Assembly (NCBI GenBank): GCA_023436245.1
Contig: JAEZJZ010000115.1
Span: forward strand, 12,681 to 76,680
Reading direction: 5' to 3'
DNA: 64,000 nt
Source of the DNA: Bacillota bacterium
GTDB taxonomy: Bacteria; Bacillota; UBA994; UBA5500
Position 1 is the first letter of the stretch; each line of letters begins with the position of its first letter. Shown in pieces: positions 16,691 to 24,954 of this stretch. Position numbers and translations under genes: made by a program. Under the pieces are notes generated by a model. The model made no database searches, had not been told where the DNA came from, and saw only the letters and a list, made by a program, of their open reading frames with translations.

Positions 16691-16751
16691 CCGCAGGAGT
16701 AGCGAGACGGAAACGCGGCGAGGCGCAACAGCGGAAGGGGCTGTCGCAAGA

Positions 16752-16840
16752 GCTCGCAACACTTTGTGTTGCTGGCATGGCGCCCCTACGAGACACGGGC
16801 ATACCCCGCTTGTTCGTAGGGCTCGCATGAATGCGACCCG
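16752..16840. repeat. Composite of a type A head and a type C repeat
   Basis: The type A head GCTCGCAACACTTTGTGTTGC is joined directly to the type C unit: GGCATGGCGCCCCTACG, a variable core, then CGTAGGGCTCGCATGAATGC and GACCCG. The same junction recurs near 40.8, 62.2 and 63.7 kb. A further perfect hairpin (GCGAGAGAGACGAC/GTCGTCTCTCTCGC) lies just beyond, before the flavin reductase gene. These fill the 384-base gap. Confidence 0.8.
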
Positions 16841-16981
16841 TGTGGTGCCACATCGTAACCTATAGAGCGCATTTGCGTACCCAAACGCGAGAGAGACGAC
16901 ACCCGTCGTCTCTCTCGCGCTATTCATGGGATGCTATTGCGATAGTCTCTCTTGATCTTCAGGGTGTTGTCACTCACAACC

Positions 16982-17551
16982 CTACTTTGTCTTCATCTGC
17001 TTTCCAACCCCGCCGCGGGCGACCATTTCACCCAGTCCGAAGTAAGTGCCTCCGGCATAGCTCACTGGCTTCACTGCCAACGGGTCGATGCGGTTCTGCC
17101 CGATGCAGGATTCCTCCGCCGAAACGGCAACTATCTCCGCGATGAACAGATCGTGCGACCCTAGGCTGACCACCTGACGCACCTTGCACTCTAGACTCAC
17201 CGGGCATTCGGCAATCAAGGGGGCGAACTTCAGCTTGCTGGCCGGAGCTGGGGTGAAACCGCACTCCGCAAATTTGTCATAGTCGCGACCGCTGACGATG
17301 CCGCAGAAATCCATGGCAGTTACCTGTTCGCTGGTCGGAATGTTCAGCCCAAACTCCCCTGTCTCAGTGATCAGCTGATGGGAGAGGCGCGATGGTCTCA
17401 GGCCGACGGCCACCATCGGCGGTTCCGAACAGACTGTACCCACCCAAGCCACGGTGACGATGTTTGGTCTGCCGCTCCGGCCTTGTGCACTGATCATCAC
17501 TGCCGGGACCGGGAATAGCGCCGTACTGGCGGCAAGCACTGTCTTGGACAA
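16982..17551 (-). CDS. Flavin reductase family protein (flavoredoxin-like, FMN-binding)
   Basis: A roughly 189-residue protein of the flavin reductase-like/flavoredoxin family, with the FMN-binding split-barrel fold. Family features are the N-terminal FPVPAVMISAQGRSGRPNIV, TVAWVGTVCSEPPMVAVGLR, the ITETGEFGLNIPTSEQVTAM strand-helix with DFCGIVSGRDYDKF, and C-terminal GGTYFGLGEMVARGG. Such proteins carry electrons through bound FMN in anaerobes; the partner is unknown. The TTG start, with AAAGGG nine bases upstream, matches the family N-terminus better than the GTG six codons earlier. Confidence 0.85.
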   Translation of the reverse strand: MSKTVLAASTALFPVPAVMISAQGRSGRPNIVTVAWVGTVCSEPPMVAVGLRPSRLSHQLITETGEFGLNIPTSEQVTAMDFCGIVSGRDYDKFAECGFTPAPASKLKFAPLIAECPVSLECKVRQVVSLGSHDLFIAEIVAVSAEESCIGQNRIDPLAVKPVSYAGGTYFGLGEMVARGGVGKQMKTK

Positions 17552-17629
17552 GAAATCACACCCTTTCACCTTATCTTAGCCGAGAAGCTCGGCCGGCATG
17601 ACAACGACGACTGCAACCCTGCGAGTTGC

Positions 17630-18262
17630 TCAGGACAAAATCGCCAGCAACTCCGGGAAGCTACTGATCACGTGATCTGCTTCCGACAGCTCTCCGGCTT
17701 GCCCTACCCCAAACTGGCAGCCTACCGTAAGCAGACCGTTCTCTTTCCCGGCAGCAATATCGTGCCAGCGGTCACCCACCATGGCTCCTGGCAAACCCAT
17801 CCCCGGAAGCACAACGGCCATAATCTCCGCCTTGGTCTTGCCGGGGAAGTCCCCAGCGCAGAAACGGCCCGCGAAAAACTGACCGATGCCCAACGCGTCT
17901 GGAACAGCCCGCAGATAGCTAGGCCCGCAGTTGCTGAGGATATGTAGATCGCAACCGGCATCGCGCAGTTTAACCAGGGTGTCAGCCACTCCTGGAAACG
18001 GTCTTGCCAGACCCGAACTGATCAGTTCCAACTCCGCCTGCGCCATCAAGCTGTCTGCCAACTGCCATACCCTTTGTTCCGACTCTGGCAACAAGCGGCG
18101 CCAAATGTCCTCGTTCTGATAGCCTAGCGTGTCCAGCAACACCTGGTCCGTCGGAGACGGCAGGGAAAGCTCCTGAAAAACCCGCCGATAGGCGGGTAGA
18201 ACGACGCTGTGCGGCGGCCAAAGAGTGCCGTCCAAATCAAAAAACACTGTCCTGGTGCGCAA
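17630..18262 (-). CDS. HAD family hydrolase (phosphoglycolate phosphatase-like)
   Basis: A 210-residue haloacid dehalogenase-type phosphatase. Motif I is VFFDLDGTLWPP with the two catalytic aspartates, motif II is LHILSNCGPSYL, the lysine is in FPGKTKAEIMAV, and motif IV is AMVGDRWHDIAAGKENGL. The helical cap between motifs I and II places it in the Gph/PGP-like subfamily. The substrate cannot be predicted. The start is a TTG behind GAGGGTATCGA. A type A repeat stands directly upstream. Confidence 0.87.
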   Translation of the reverse strand: MRTRTVFFDLDGTLWPPHSVVLPAYRRVFQELSLPSPTDQVLLDTLGYQNEDIWRRLLPESEQRVWQLADSLMAQAELELISSGLARPFPGVADTLVKLRDAGCDLHILSNCGPSYLRAVPDALGIGQFFAGRFCAGDFPGKTKAEIMAVVLPGMGLPGAMVGDRWHDIAAGKENGLLTVGCQFGVGQAGELSEADHVISSFPELLAILS

Positions 18263-18277
18263 TCGATACCCTCATTT

Positions 18278-18380
18278 CAGCAGCACGCAGTGCTGCGATC
18301 TTCAATCAAAGCGATGGTTGCGCAGCAACTATCGACTTGTACCTCAGCAGCACGCAGTGCTGCTACGTAGTGCTGCTGCT
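18278..18380. repeat. Type A repeat with an extra head copy
   Basis: One complete unit (CAGCACGCAGTGCTG, GATCTTCAATCAAAGCGATG, GTTGCGCAGCAAC, CTTGTACC) is followed by a second head and a short GTGCTGCTGCT run ending at the neighbouring gene's stop codon. Confidence 0.8.
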
Positions 18381-18810
18381 AGTTTACACGTTGCGGAAAG
18401 CTGTAAATCACCGCTCTCGACGGCTCATCTTCCTGCAGGTGTAGGCTGGCGGTGCGAGAAAACACCAGGCTGTAGCCAAGCACAGACAACTCATACTTTG
18501 ACTCGGCCTGGTATGAGAATTCGGATGGATAATGCAACAGCATGAAATGCTGACCGGAGAAGTTGAAGTCAAACAGGAAGTGGTCTGCTTGGTCGGCCTC
18601 GTGGCGAATGGTGATGCCGTTGTGAGAGAGGAAACACTGGATCATGCCGTCCTCGTTGATCCCGATGTGGACCGCGACGTGCGAGTCGGCGGCTCTAATC
18701 ACCAATGTGTGCAACTCATGGCAAAGAATGGCCAACGGGGGAAACCTGGGTATGACGTTGTCAGCCCGATGATATCGGACCGTGAACTTACCCACATCGA
18801 TACTCTGCAC
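18379..18810 (-). CDS. Hypothetical protein, 143 residues
   Basis: I do not recognise this protein. It is soluble and rich in beta-prone segments (LHTLVIRAADSHVAVHIGIN, FDFNFSGQHFMLLHYPSEF, YELSVLGYSLVFSRTASLHL), with several histidines. No membrane segment or cysteine cluster is visible. The GTG start is well supported by AGGGGGG six bases upstream. It stands alone between the HAD gene and the M42 peptidase, and its stop codon abuts a type A repeat. Codon use looks like that of its neighbours. Confidence 0.65.
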   Translation of the reverse strand: MQSIDVGKFTVRYHRADNVIPRFPPLAILCHELHTLVIRAADSHVAVHIGINEDGMIQCFLSHNGITIRHEADQADHFLFDFNFSGQHFMLLHYPSEFSYQAESKYELSVLGYSLVFSRTASLHLQEDEPSRAVIYSFPQRVN

Positions 18811-18921
18811 TGGAAACCCCCCTCAGCCAGCCGCCTACTCTGCTGCATAATTTCGCTACTATGAGCGATAATTCCTGCCCGATGAGCGCAGGTGAAATCT
18901 GCCTTGCCACTAGAGACGGCA

Positions 18922-18951
18922 ACTAAACAGCCCCGTCAATGACGGGGCTGC
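18922..18951 (-). terminator. Terminator of the M42 peptidase gene
   Basis: AGCCCCGTC/GACGGGGCT stem with a 3-nt loop on the minus strand, followed by GTTTAGTTG; the T-run is short. It lies about 20 nt past the stop codon. Confidence 0.75.
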
Positions 18952-18972
18952 GCAGTTGAGATTGACCCAGCG

Positions 18973-20055
18973 CTAGATGAAGCTGAGCGTTGCGATCTGC
19001 TCAATGTTCTGGCATACAGCCTTCAGCAGGTCCAGCGCCGCTAGGGCATCGTTCAGATCGAGCATCTCGACCGGAGAGTGCGAGTAACGACGAGGAATGG
19101 TGAGGGCTGCAGCAAAGATGCCGTCACGCACGAGATGCATCGCCGTGGCATCGGTGTTGCCGCCACTGAATACTGCCAGTTGGTAGGGCACCTTGGCCGC
19201 ATCGGCGACTTCTACGACGAACTTCTTCACAGCCGGATTGAGCAGGAAGCCCTTGCCGCCGGTGCCGCCGCTCAGGACCTGTACCGCCGGTCCGCGACCA
19301 ATCAGAATCGGCAGTTCCTTGTTGGTGTTGATATCCGGGGTGTCGCCGGCAGGCACTGTATCCAGAGCAATGGCCAGGTCGGGGTTGACACGGTGAGCAG
19401 CAACGGTGGCGCCGCGCAGACCCACCTCTTCCTGAACGGTGATCACGCCGTGAATCTCGCCGGCAAAGTCGAGATCCTGCAGATACTCAAACAGCTTCAC
19501 CAGCAGCGCGCAACCGACACGATCGTCCACTGCCTTACCAAAGACGCGATCAGGGTTGCCGCCCAGAGACTCCAGGGGAGCAACATAGACGATCGGGTCA
19601 CCGACCTTGATGCCCAGCGCCTTGACTTCCTCGTCTGAGCCAACGCCAAGATCGATATAGAGGTTGTCGGAGTTGACCACGCGAGTGCGTTCTTCCGCAG
19701 TCTGCATATGTCCGGCTTTGACGCCGATGATGCCTACATGGTCGTTCACCTTGACGTGGCGACCGAGCAGCAATGGATCTAGGGTGCCACCAACCTTATG
19801 GAAGCGCACATAACCGTTCTTCTCGATGCTCTTCACCATCGCGCCAATTTCGTCGGAATGGGCCGCAATCATCAGGCGAGGACCTGGCTTACTACCCTTC
19901 TTCACCGCGAAGATGTTGCCGAAACGATCAACTTCGACGGAATCAGCCAGCGGCTTGAACAACTCGACCAAACGCTTGACCACCAGGGTCTCCTGTCCGG
20001 AGATTCCAGGGATAGCGGTCAACTCAGCCAACAACGACTTCAGTTCTGACTTCAT
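18973..20055 (-). CDS. M42 family metallopeptidase (aminopeptidase/endoglucanase-like)
   Basis: A 360-residue M42 peptidase, a family of dinuclear-metal aminopeptidases forming tetrahedral dodecamers that degrade oligopeptides in the cytosol. Metal and catalytic motifs are present: MIAAHSDEIGAMVKSIEKNG, GKAVDDRVGCALLVKLFEYL (bridging Asp), TVQEEVGLRGATVAAHRV (Glu pair), DTVPAGDTPD, and the C-terminal IPRRYSHSPVEMLDLNDAL with the last His ligand. The start is strongly supported by AAAGGAGGGAACGAA. Similar proteins are often named FrvX or YsdC; the natural substrate is not predictable. Confidence 0.93.
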   Translation of the reverse strand: MKSELKSLLAELTAIPGISGQETLVVKRLVELFKPLADSVEVDRFGNIFAVKKGSKPGPRLMIAAHSDEIGAMVKSIEKNGYVRFHKVGGTLDPLLLGRHVKVNDHVGIIGVKAGHMQTAEERTRVVNSDNLYIDLGVGSDEEVKALGIKVGDPIVYVAPLESLGGNPDRVFGKAVDDRVGCALLVKLFEYLQDLDFAGEIHGVITVQEEVGLRGATVAAHRVNPDLAIALDTVPAGDTPDINTNKELPILIGRGPAVQVLSGGTGGKGFLLNPAVKKFVVEVADAAKVPYQLAVFSGGNTDATAMHLVRDGIFAAALTIPRRYSHSPVEMLDLNDALAALDLLKAVCQNIEQIATLSFI

Positions 20056-20122
20056 TTCGTTCCCTCCTTTATCTTCCTGGCAACTGATCGAAAACCTAGT
20101 CAGTCACCAAAGATAGCATCAG

Positions 20123-20662
20123 CTACTTCTTGAGCACAATTTTCAGGATCAGGGGCATGATCGAGACTATCGAAATCATGCGCAAGAGCTGCAGCAACGC
20201 AACCGTGGGAGTATCGGCGCCGAAGCTCATCGAGGTCAACGTCATTTCGGTCATGCCGCCAGGGCTGCTGCTGAACAGCGCAGTCGTCAAATCCATGCCG
20301 GTGACTTTGGCCAGAATGAACCCCGCCACGAGGCTGAGCGAGATCATTGCCACTACCAAGACCACCGCCGGCAACAGCATGGTGCGCAATGACGCCACTG
20401 TCTGCCGTGTGATGCTCAGTCCCAGTATTCCCCCGACAACCATTTGCGCAGCGGTGCGAAAATTCGGCGGAATCTGGCCCACATAGCCAAAGCCGAGGTT
20501 AGCCACCGCTACCGCGATCATCGCGCCGAGCAAGGCACCGGCAGGTAGCTTCAGTTTGAGGCCGATGGAACCGCCAATTACCGCCAACAACAATGTGAAC
20601 ACTATCTTCTCCACCTGCAGTGCCTTCCTTTCTGTCTGTTTCGCCAAGCCCAACTCGGGCAT
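20123..20662 (-). CDS. AbrB family (AmoA-like) membrane protein
   Basis: A 179-residue protein with about five hydrophobic segments, matching the AbrB/putative ammonia monooxygenase family (unrelated to the AbrB transcription factor). Signatures are VIGGSIGLKLKLPAGALLGA, PPNFRTAAQMVVGGILGLSI and the SSSPGGMTEMTLTSMSFGAD motif with its conserved GGM. Many members are twice this length; half-length versions like this one are usually encoded in pairs, and no partner is seen here. An internal GTG start (MEKIVFTLLLA) with AAGGAAGG upstream is a good alternative. Function is unproven, likely transport. Confidence 0.83.
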   Translation of the reverse strand: MPELGLAKQTERKALQVEKIVFTLLLAVIGGSIGLKLKLPAGALLGAMIAVAVANLGFGYVGQIPPNFRTAAQMVVGGILGLSITRQTVASLRTMLLPAVVLVVAMISLSLVAGFILAKVTGMDLTTALFSSSPGGMTEMTLTSMSFGADTPTVALLQLLRMISIVSIMPLILKIVLKK

Positions 20663-20743
20663 ACAGGCACCCCCTAAACTATTCGCATTGTCTTATAAAT
20701 TCGTTTGCCGAAGGAAATATCCTGCCTGGCACCACCGGTGAAG

Positions 20744-20770
20744 TAGAAAAACCGGGCCCTGCGGCCCGGT
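20744..20770 (-). terminator. Terminator of the 214-residue membrane-anchored protein gene
   Basis: ACCGGGCC/GGCCCGGT stem with a 4-nt loop and a TTTTTC tail on the minus strand. A type A head hairpin (GCAACACGTAGTGTTGC) lies between it and the gene. Confidence 0.85.
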
Positions 20771-20806
20771 GACCAGCAACACGTAGTGTTGCTGTGTTGC
20801 GTCTGT

Positions 20807-21451
20807 TTACGGATTGGTCGTCTCGCTATCCGGCTGCTTGTAGAGGTCAACAAAGGAGTAGCCGGTCGGGGTCTCGGTTGTGGAATTGTAATAGATGACC
20901 CGGTCCAACTTGTGATTTTCGTTGAAGGACATCACATACTGCTCCCCGGTACCCTGCTCGCTGTCAACAACGCGGATCAACGATACATCGTTGTAGCCGG
21001 AGCTATTCTGTTGAAATGCCAGCTTGAACTCTTTGTTGTCGAGAGCCGACTTCATGTTCTGAATCAGCTGGGGTAGATCATGGTAGAACTCGGGCAACTG
21101 ATCCAGCGCATACTCGGTCTCTTTCTTGTCAGCGATCGAGGTGAACTTCCACTTGTCAGCGCCCTTGTCTACGGTATAACTCGGCCACTCATCCTTGTTC
21201 AAATAGTACCCATACGCAAATTGCTTGACGTTCTGCCAATCCTCTTCCAACCACCCGACGCCACGATTCACAATCATGCCCAACACGCGCGGAGTGGCAC
21301 TCTCGTAGCTGGTCAAGTTAAGGTTGGGGAAGAAATAGACAGCGGCAAATATGAGCACAATGGCTACGCCAACGCCTGCCGTGATGATCAAATCCCATGC
21401 CGGCTTACGCTGCCCTTCCCGGGCTTGACGCCGCCTCTCCTGTCTGTTCAT
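20807..21451 (-). CDS. Hypothetical membrane-anchored protein, 214 residues
   Basis: Not recognised. A very basic N-terminus (MNRQERRRQAREGQRK) precedes one membrane helix (LIITAGVGVAIVLIFAAVYF), and the remaining 170 residues are hydrophilic and probably extracellular. The soluble part begins LNLTSYESATPRVLGMIVNR and contains a long helical stretch (LPQLIQNMKSALDNKEFKLA), then strands ending in TGYSFVDLYKQP. The ATG has AGGAGAGTGAAGCC upstream. It stands between the AbrB-like gene and cobO with its own terminator. It could be a sporulation- or envelope-associated lineage protein. Confidence 0.7.
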   Translation of the reverse strand: MNRQERRRQAREGQRKPAWDLIITAGVGVAIVLIFAAVYFFPNLNLTSYESATPRVLGMIVNRGVGWLEEDWQNVKQFAYGYYLNKDEWPSYTVDKGADKWKFTSIADKKETEYALDQLPEFYHDLPQLIQNMKSALDNKEFKLAFQQNSSGYNDVSLIRVVDSEQGTGEQYVMSFNENHKLDRVIYYNSTTETPTGYSFVDLYKQPDSETTNP

Positions 21452-21476
21452 GGCTTCACTCTCCTATAATCGCTTT

Positions 21477-22040
21477 CTAGAACTCAATCGCCGATTGCGC
21501 CGGGATACCCTGACGCCAGTGATGCTTCACTTCGCGCACTTCGCTGACCAGATCCGCCATCTGCATAATCTGCAGGCTTGCACCACGGCCTGTCAAGACC
21601 AAAGTCACCGGTTCGGGCTTCTGACGGAGCAGGTCGAGCACGTCCTGCTCTCTGATCAGTCCGTAATCCACAGCCACATTCATCTCATCCAAGATGATCA
21701 GATCGTAATCTGCGGCAATGACGGCATGCTTCACCCGGCGCATTGTTTCGTCCGCCAGTTGCAGATCTATGTCATCAGGATGATCGGGATTGACGAAGAC
21801 ATCCCGACCGCTGCGCCAAATCTCAACCTGCGGCAAGAATCGCTCCAAGGCAGCTATCTCTCCGGTCGGCTGGCCTTTCATGAACTGCACAACCAGGACT
21901 CTTCGATCATGTCCAAGGGCTCTCAGCACCAAACCCATCGCGGCCGTCGTCTTGCCCTTGCCGTCACCGGTATATACCATCACCAAACCACGAGGTGTCG
22001 TCGCAACACTCTCTGTTGCTGGGTCGTCCTGCATCAGCAC
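21477..22040 (-). CDS. cobO: Cob(I)yrinic acid a,c-diamide adenosyltransferase (CobO/BtuR type)
   Basis: A 187-residue ATP:corrinoid adenosyltransferase that converts cob(I)alamin or cob(I)yrinic acid diamide to its coenzyme form. The P-loop is MVYTGDGKGKTTAAMGLVLR. Further family motifs are VLVVQFMKGQPTGEIAALER, DYDLIILDEMNVAVDYGLI, and the closing VTLVLTGRGASLQIMQMADL with VSEVREVKHHWRQGIPAQ. The GTG start follows AAAGGTGG. Unusually, the first codons after MLMQDD (PATESVAT) are written by a type A repeat head. No other cobalamin genes are nearby. Confidence 0.93.
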   Translation of the reverse strand: MLMQDDPATESVATTPRGLVMVYTGDGKGKTTAAMGLVLRALGHDRRVLVVQFMKGQPTGEIAALERFLPQVEIWRSGRDVFVNPDHPDDIDLQLADETMRRVKHAVIAADYDLIILDEMNVAVDYGLIREQDVLDLLRQKPEPVTLVLTGRGASLQIMQMADLVSEVREVKHHWRQGIPAQSAIEF

Positions 22041-22230
22041 TGTACACCACCTTTCCTAGCACAAGTACTTCGCCTTCCAGATGAGCTATTCCTGCAGAAA
22101 AGGTGAGGGCATACCCCAGCCGGTAGCAATTGCCATGGGCCTCGGGCATGCCCCAAAGAGCATGTAAGCATCTACCCCCGGTACACTTTCAACCAAGGCG
22201 GTCTGTTGCCGGCTGTAACTTGACGCCCGG

Positions 22231-23475
22231 CTAACTGCCTAACTGACTCACTTCCTGCACCTGCAGGCTGCGCACGTGCTCCGTCTTGTTCCAACTGCTG
22301 TTGGTATGCGTGAACAGCGCCCAAACCGAAAGCGGCATGTAGGTCAGGTTGAAGACGATCATCGGCACCATTGCCTTCAGGCTGCGCAACTTGGTGTCCT
22401 TGCGAATACAGACTCCGAGGTAGACGAGTTGATAGACCAGGAACAAGTAGCCGATGTACCCTGGCATCACCTGCGACGAGAGAATCACGGTGTACCCCAG
22501 CAGGTTAAGCAGCCCCTGGATGACCGCCACCGCAGCTGTATAGACGGAGATCACAATCAGCATCGGGTTCAACAGATGCATGGCCCCGTCCAGTGCACCG
22601 AAGTCTCCGTCACGCAGGAACTTCTGCATCAAGGGCAGAAAGTAGCGAAAATAGACTTGCCAGTGACCACGAGACCATCTCAGTCGTTGCACCACGGAGG
22701 CCCCAAACTGCAACGGCTTTTCGTCATAAATGCGCGTCTGATGGCACCAGGCCCCTCGCACTCCAGCCAATAGGCACTGCATCTCAAACTCCAGATCCTC
22801 GGTGAGGGTGCGTGCCTTCCAGCCGATTTCCTGCAACAGTTTGGCATCGACACAGAAGCCGGTTCCGCCGATGGAAACAGGCAAGCCCAGGTTCATCTTG
22901 GAGACCTGCCAGGCACGGTTGACATAGTAGAAACCAGCAGCGTAGGCCATGGTAATCCAATTGTCTGTCGGATTCTTGGTGTCCAGATAGCACTGCACCA
23001 GACGATGGCCAGCGGACAGATGGTCGTTCATCGCAGCCAGATAGTTGTGGTCGACCAGGTTATCGGCGTCGAACACAGCCACCCCGTCATACTGACCGAG
23101 ATCGATATGCTGCAAGGCCCAGGCGATGGCGTAGGGCTTACCCTTCACCTCACCTGGCTGGTAGCTATGCTCCAAAACGACAGCGCCATGCTCGCGAGCG
23201 ATCTTCGCAGTCTCATCCGCACAGCTGTCCGCAATCACCAGGACATCAAACAGCTCTCTGGGATAATCGAGTTGCAGCAGATTATCCACTAAAGCAGCTA
23301 TCACTATCTCTTCGTTATGCGCCGGCACCAAGACCAGAAAGCGTTTGCCCGGGGGCACCTGAGGCGGGGATTTCGGCGTACGCAAACCATAGAAGCTCAG
23401 AACCAGCCAGTAAACCAGAACCAGTGTAACGATTAAGGTCACAAGAGTGTTCGTAGCAAAGACAAGCTGCAGCAC
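22231..23475 (-). CDS. Glycosyltransferase family 2 membrane protein (processive type)
   Basis: A 414-residue GT2 enzyme. An N-terminal membrane helix (TLIVTLVLVYWLVLSFYGL) is followed by the GT-A catalytic domain: LVLVPAHNEEIVIAALVDNL, VIADSCADETAKIAREHGAV, the DxD motif in GVAVFDADNLVD, GGTGFCVDAKLLQEIGW, TEDLEFEMQCLLAG and QRLRWSRGHWQVYF, which is the QxxRW signature of cellulose- and hyaluronan-synthase-like enzymes. Three or four membrane segments form the C-terminal part. It probably extrudes a surface polysaccharide. The sugar and acceptor are unknown, and no polysaccharide operon surrounds it. Confidence 0.9.
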   Translation of the reverse strand: MLQLVFATNTLVTLIVTLVLVYWLVLSFYGLRTPKSPPQVPPGKRFLVLVPAHNEEIVIAALVDNLLQLDYPRELFDVLVIADSCADETAKIAREHGAVVLEHSYQPGEVKGKPYAIAWALQHIDLGQYDGVAVFDADNLVDHNYLAAMNDHLSAGHRLVQCYLDTKNPTDNWITMAYAAGFYYVNRAWQVSKMNLGLPVSIGGTGFCVDAKLLQEIGWKARTLTEDLEFEMQCLLAGVRGAWCHQTRIYDEKPLQFGASVVQRLRWSRGHWQVYFRYFLPLMQKFLRDGDFGALDGAMHLLNPMLIVISVYTAAVAVIQGLLNLLGYTVILSSQVMPGYIGYLFLVYQLVYLGVCIRKDTKLRSLKAMVPMIVFNLTYMPLSVWALFTHTNSSWNKTEHVRSLQVQEVSQLGS

Positions 23476-23659
23476 TGCACCAACTCCTTATTCGAAAGCA
23501 ACTGTAATGGCTACTAAGATATAGACGATTTGACTCGAGAAATGTTCCAGCCGAACTGGGGTCCTGAAGTATTTTCCACAAAAAGGGGAGGACTTAATCA
23601 CAAGAAGAATTGTACCACTGCCACCCCGACACCGCCAGTTTTTTCGCAACAGACAGTTC

Positions 23660-23688
23660 GACAGCCGGGGCGTAACGCCCCGGCTGTC
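23660..23688. other. Perfect 13-bp hairpin between the SpoIIE-like and glycosyltransferase genes
   Basis: GACAGCCGGGGCG/CGCCCCGGCTGTC with a TAA loop. No T-run follows on either strand, so it may be a palindromic repeat or a barrier hairpin rather than a classical terminator. Confidence 0.6.
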
Positions 23689-23787
23689 AGTTCTCCGCTA
23701 GTGTCCGATCAACCGAGAATCTGCCAAGCGGCGCCGAGTCAGTTTAGCGGGAACAGGCCCTGCCTCAGCTAGCTTGAGACTTGACGC

Positions 23788-24954
23788 CTAGTAATACGCC
23801 AACTGCACTTCTTTGCCCATGGCACGCAGCTCCTGGCAAATGGCCTCTACTACTTGACGCCTGGGCTGAAGCTGACCCAATAACTCCCGGTGTGCCGGAT
23901 TCTCCGCTCTCCCCAGAAACACGCGCAACCGAGTGCAGTGATAGAGCAGCATCCGCGCCAACTTGGCGGCTCCATCGCTGCCTTCCAACTCGGCCCTGCG
24001 GCCGGGGCGAATCCCGGCATTCGCAGCCCTGATTAACTCCAGGGTGCGCGACAGAGTCAAGACGCCTTCGGTCACCAAATCCAGCCCGGGGATGGCAGCG
24101 GCCGGGGGGACCCCCGGCGTCGGTTGCTCCAAGCTGGTCAATAACGGTCGGCCGCTGCAGCGGCTGACGACTTGAGCCGTTGTTCCACCACAGACCACCT
24201 TACTACCGGGCTGCGCCATCAACTGCTCCACCACGGCTGCATCTGCCTGCGGATCCCGTGGAGGACCGGCCAAGATAGTCACCTGTTCGTTTGAGCGCAC
24301 CTTAACGCCCGCTACCGTCACATCATCTCCGGGTCGGCTGAGGTAGAGGTTATCGCAGACTCCTGCCAGAGTCTGCACCAGCTCCGGCAATTCCAAGGGC
24401 GAACGCAGCAACTTCTCTAGATAGCTGGATACATGCTCCCATTGCCAACCCAAATTGAGCACCGCCCCTACACCGGCGTGAATTACTCCGTCTGAGACCA
24501 ACACAAACACGTCTCCCTCCAAAATGTCAAAGCGCGCTTCCAGAATGCGCCTGCCACTGACAATCCTGCTCGTCTTCTCCATCGCCAACACCCGTCCCTC
24601 TCGCCAGAGGAAGGCCGCCGGGCAGTCATACTCGACTAAATAGGCCGTCTGCTGCTTGAGGTGAACCTGCAAAATCAGAAATGTGGAGTAAGCCAACTGG
24701 CGCACCTGACATACAGGCAAAGTCCCGGCCAGTGTGTCAACCACTTCCTCCAGGGTCGCTCCTTGTTGCAGCATGGATGCGGCAATCTTGCTGGTCAATG
24801 TGGATAGAATGCTGGCTTTGACGCCACTTCCCAGCCCGTCGGCCAACACAACGATCACCGAATCAGCGGTGCGCACGACTTCCACTGAGTCACCACAGAG
24901 TTCTTCGCCATGCTTGTTCAAGGACCGCACGAATGTCTCTGCGAACAGCGTCAC
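23788..24954 (-). CDS. SpoIIE/PP2C-type protein serine phosphatase
   Basis: A 388-residue protein with a PP2C-like SpoIIE phosphatase domain in its N-terminal two-thirds: CGDSVEVVRTADSVIVVLAD, GLGSGVKASILSTLTSKIAA (metal-binding Asp and Gly), then DVFVLVSDGVIHAGVG and SRPGDDVTVAGVKV with the second set of metal-binding Asp residues. The C-terminal third is not recognised. The GTG start shares one base with the stop codon of the PAS-containing hydrogenase gene, so the two are translated together. Paired with a sensory hydrogenase, it likely dephosphorylates a signalling protein in response to redox or H2; that is inference. Confidence 0.87.
   Translation of the reverse strand: MTLFAETFVRSLNKHGEELCGDSVEVVRTADSVIVVLADGLGSGVKASILSTLTSKIAASMLQQGATLEEVVDTLAGTLPVCQVRQLAYSTFLILQVHLKQQTAYLVEYDCPAAFLWREGRVLAMEKTSRIVSGRRILEARFDILEGDVFVLVSDGVIHAGVGAVLNLGWQWEHVSSYLEKLLRSPLELPELVQTLAGVCDNLYLSRPGDDVTVAGVKVRSNEQVTILAGPPRDPQADAAVVEQLMAQPGSKVVCGGTTAQVVSRCSGRPLLTSLEQPTPGVPPAAAIPGLDLVTEGVLTLSRTLELIRAANAGIRPGRRAELEGSDGAAKLARMLLYHCTRLRVFLGRAENPAHRELLGQLQPRRQVVEAICQELRAMGKEVQLAYY

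Noticed and set aside
16580..16927. 115-codon minus-strand frame after the ATP-grasp-like gene
   Set aside because: It consists wholly of type B, A and C repeats translated; no start signal or domain.
23660..23688. Classical terminator for the SpoIIE-type phosphatase gene
   Set aside because: The stem is strong but no T-run follows on either strand, so it is recorded only as a hairpin.
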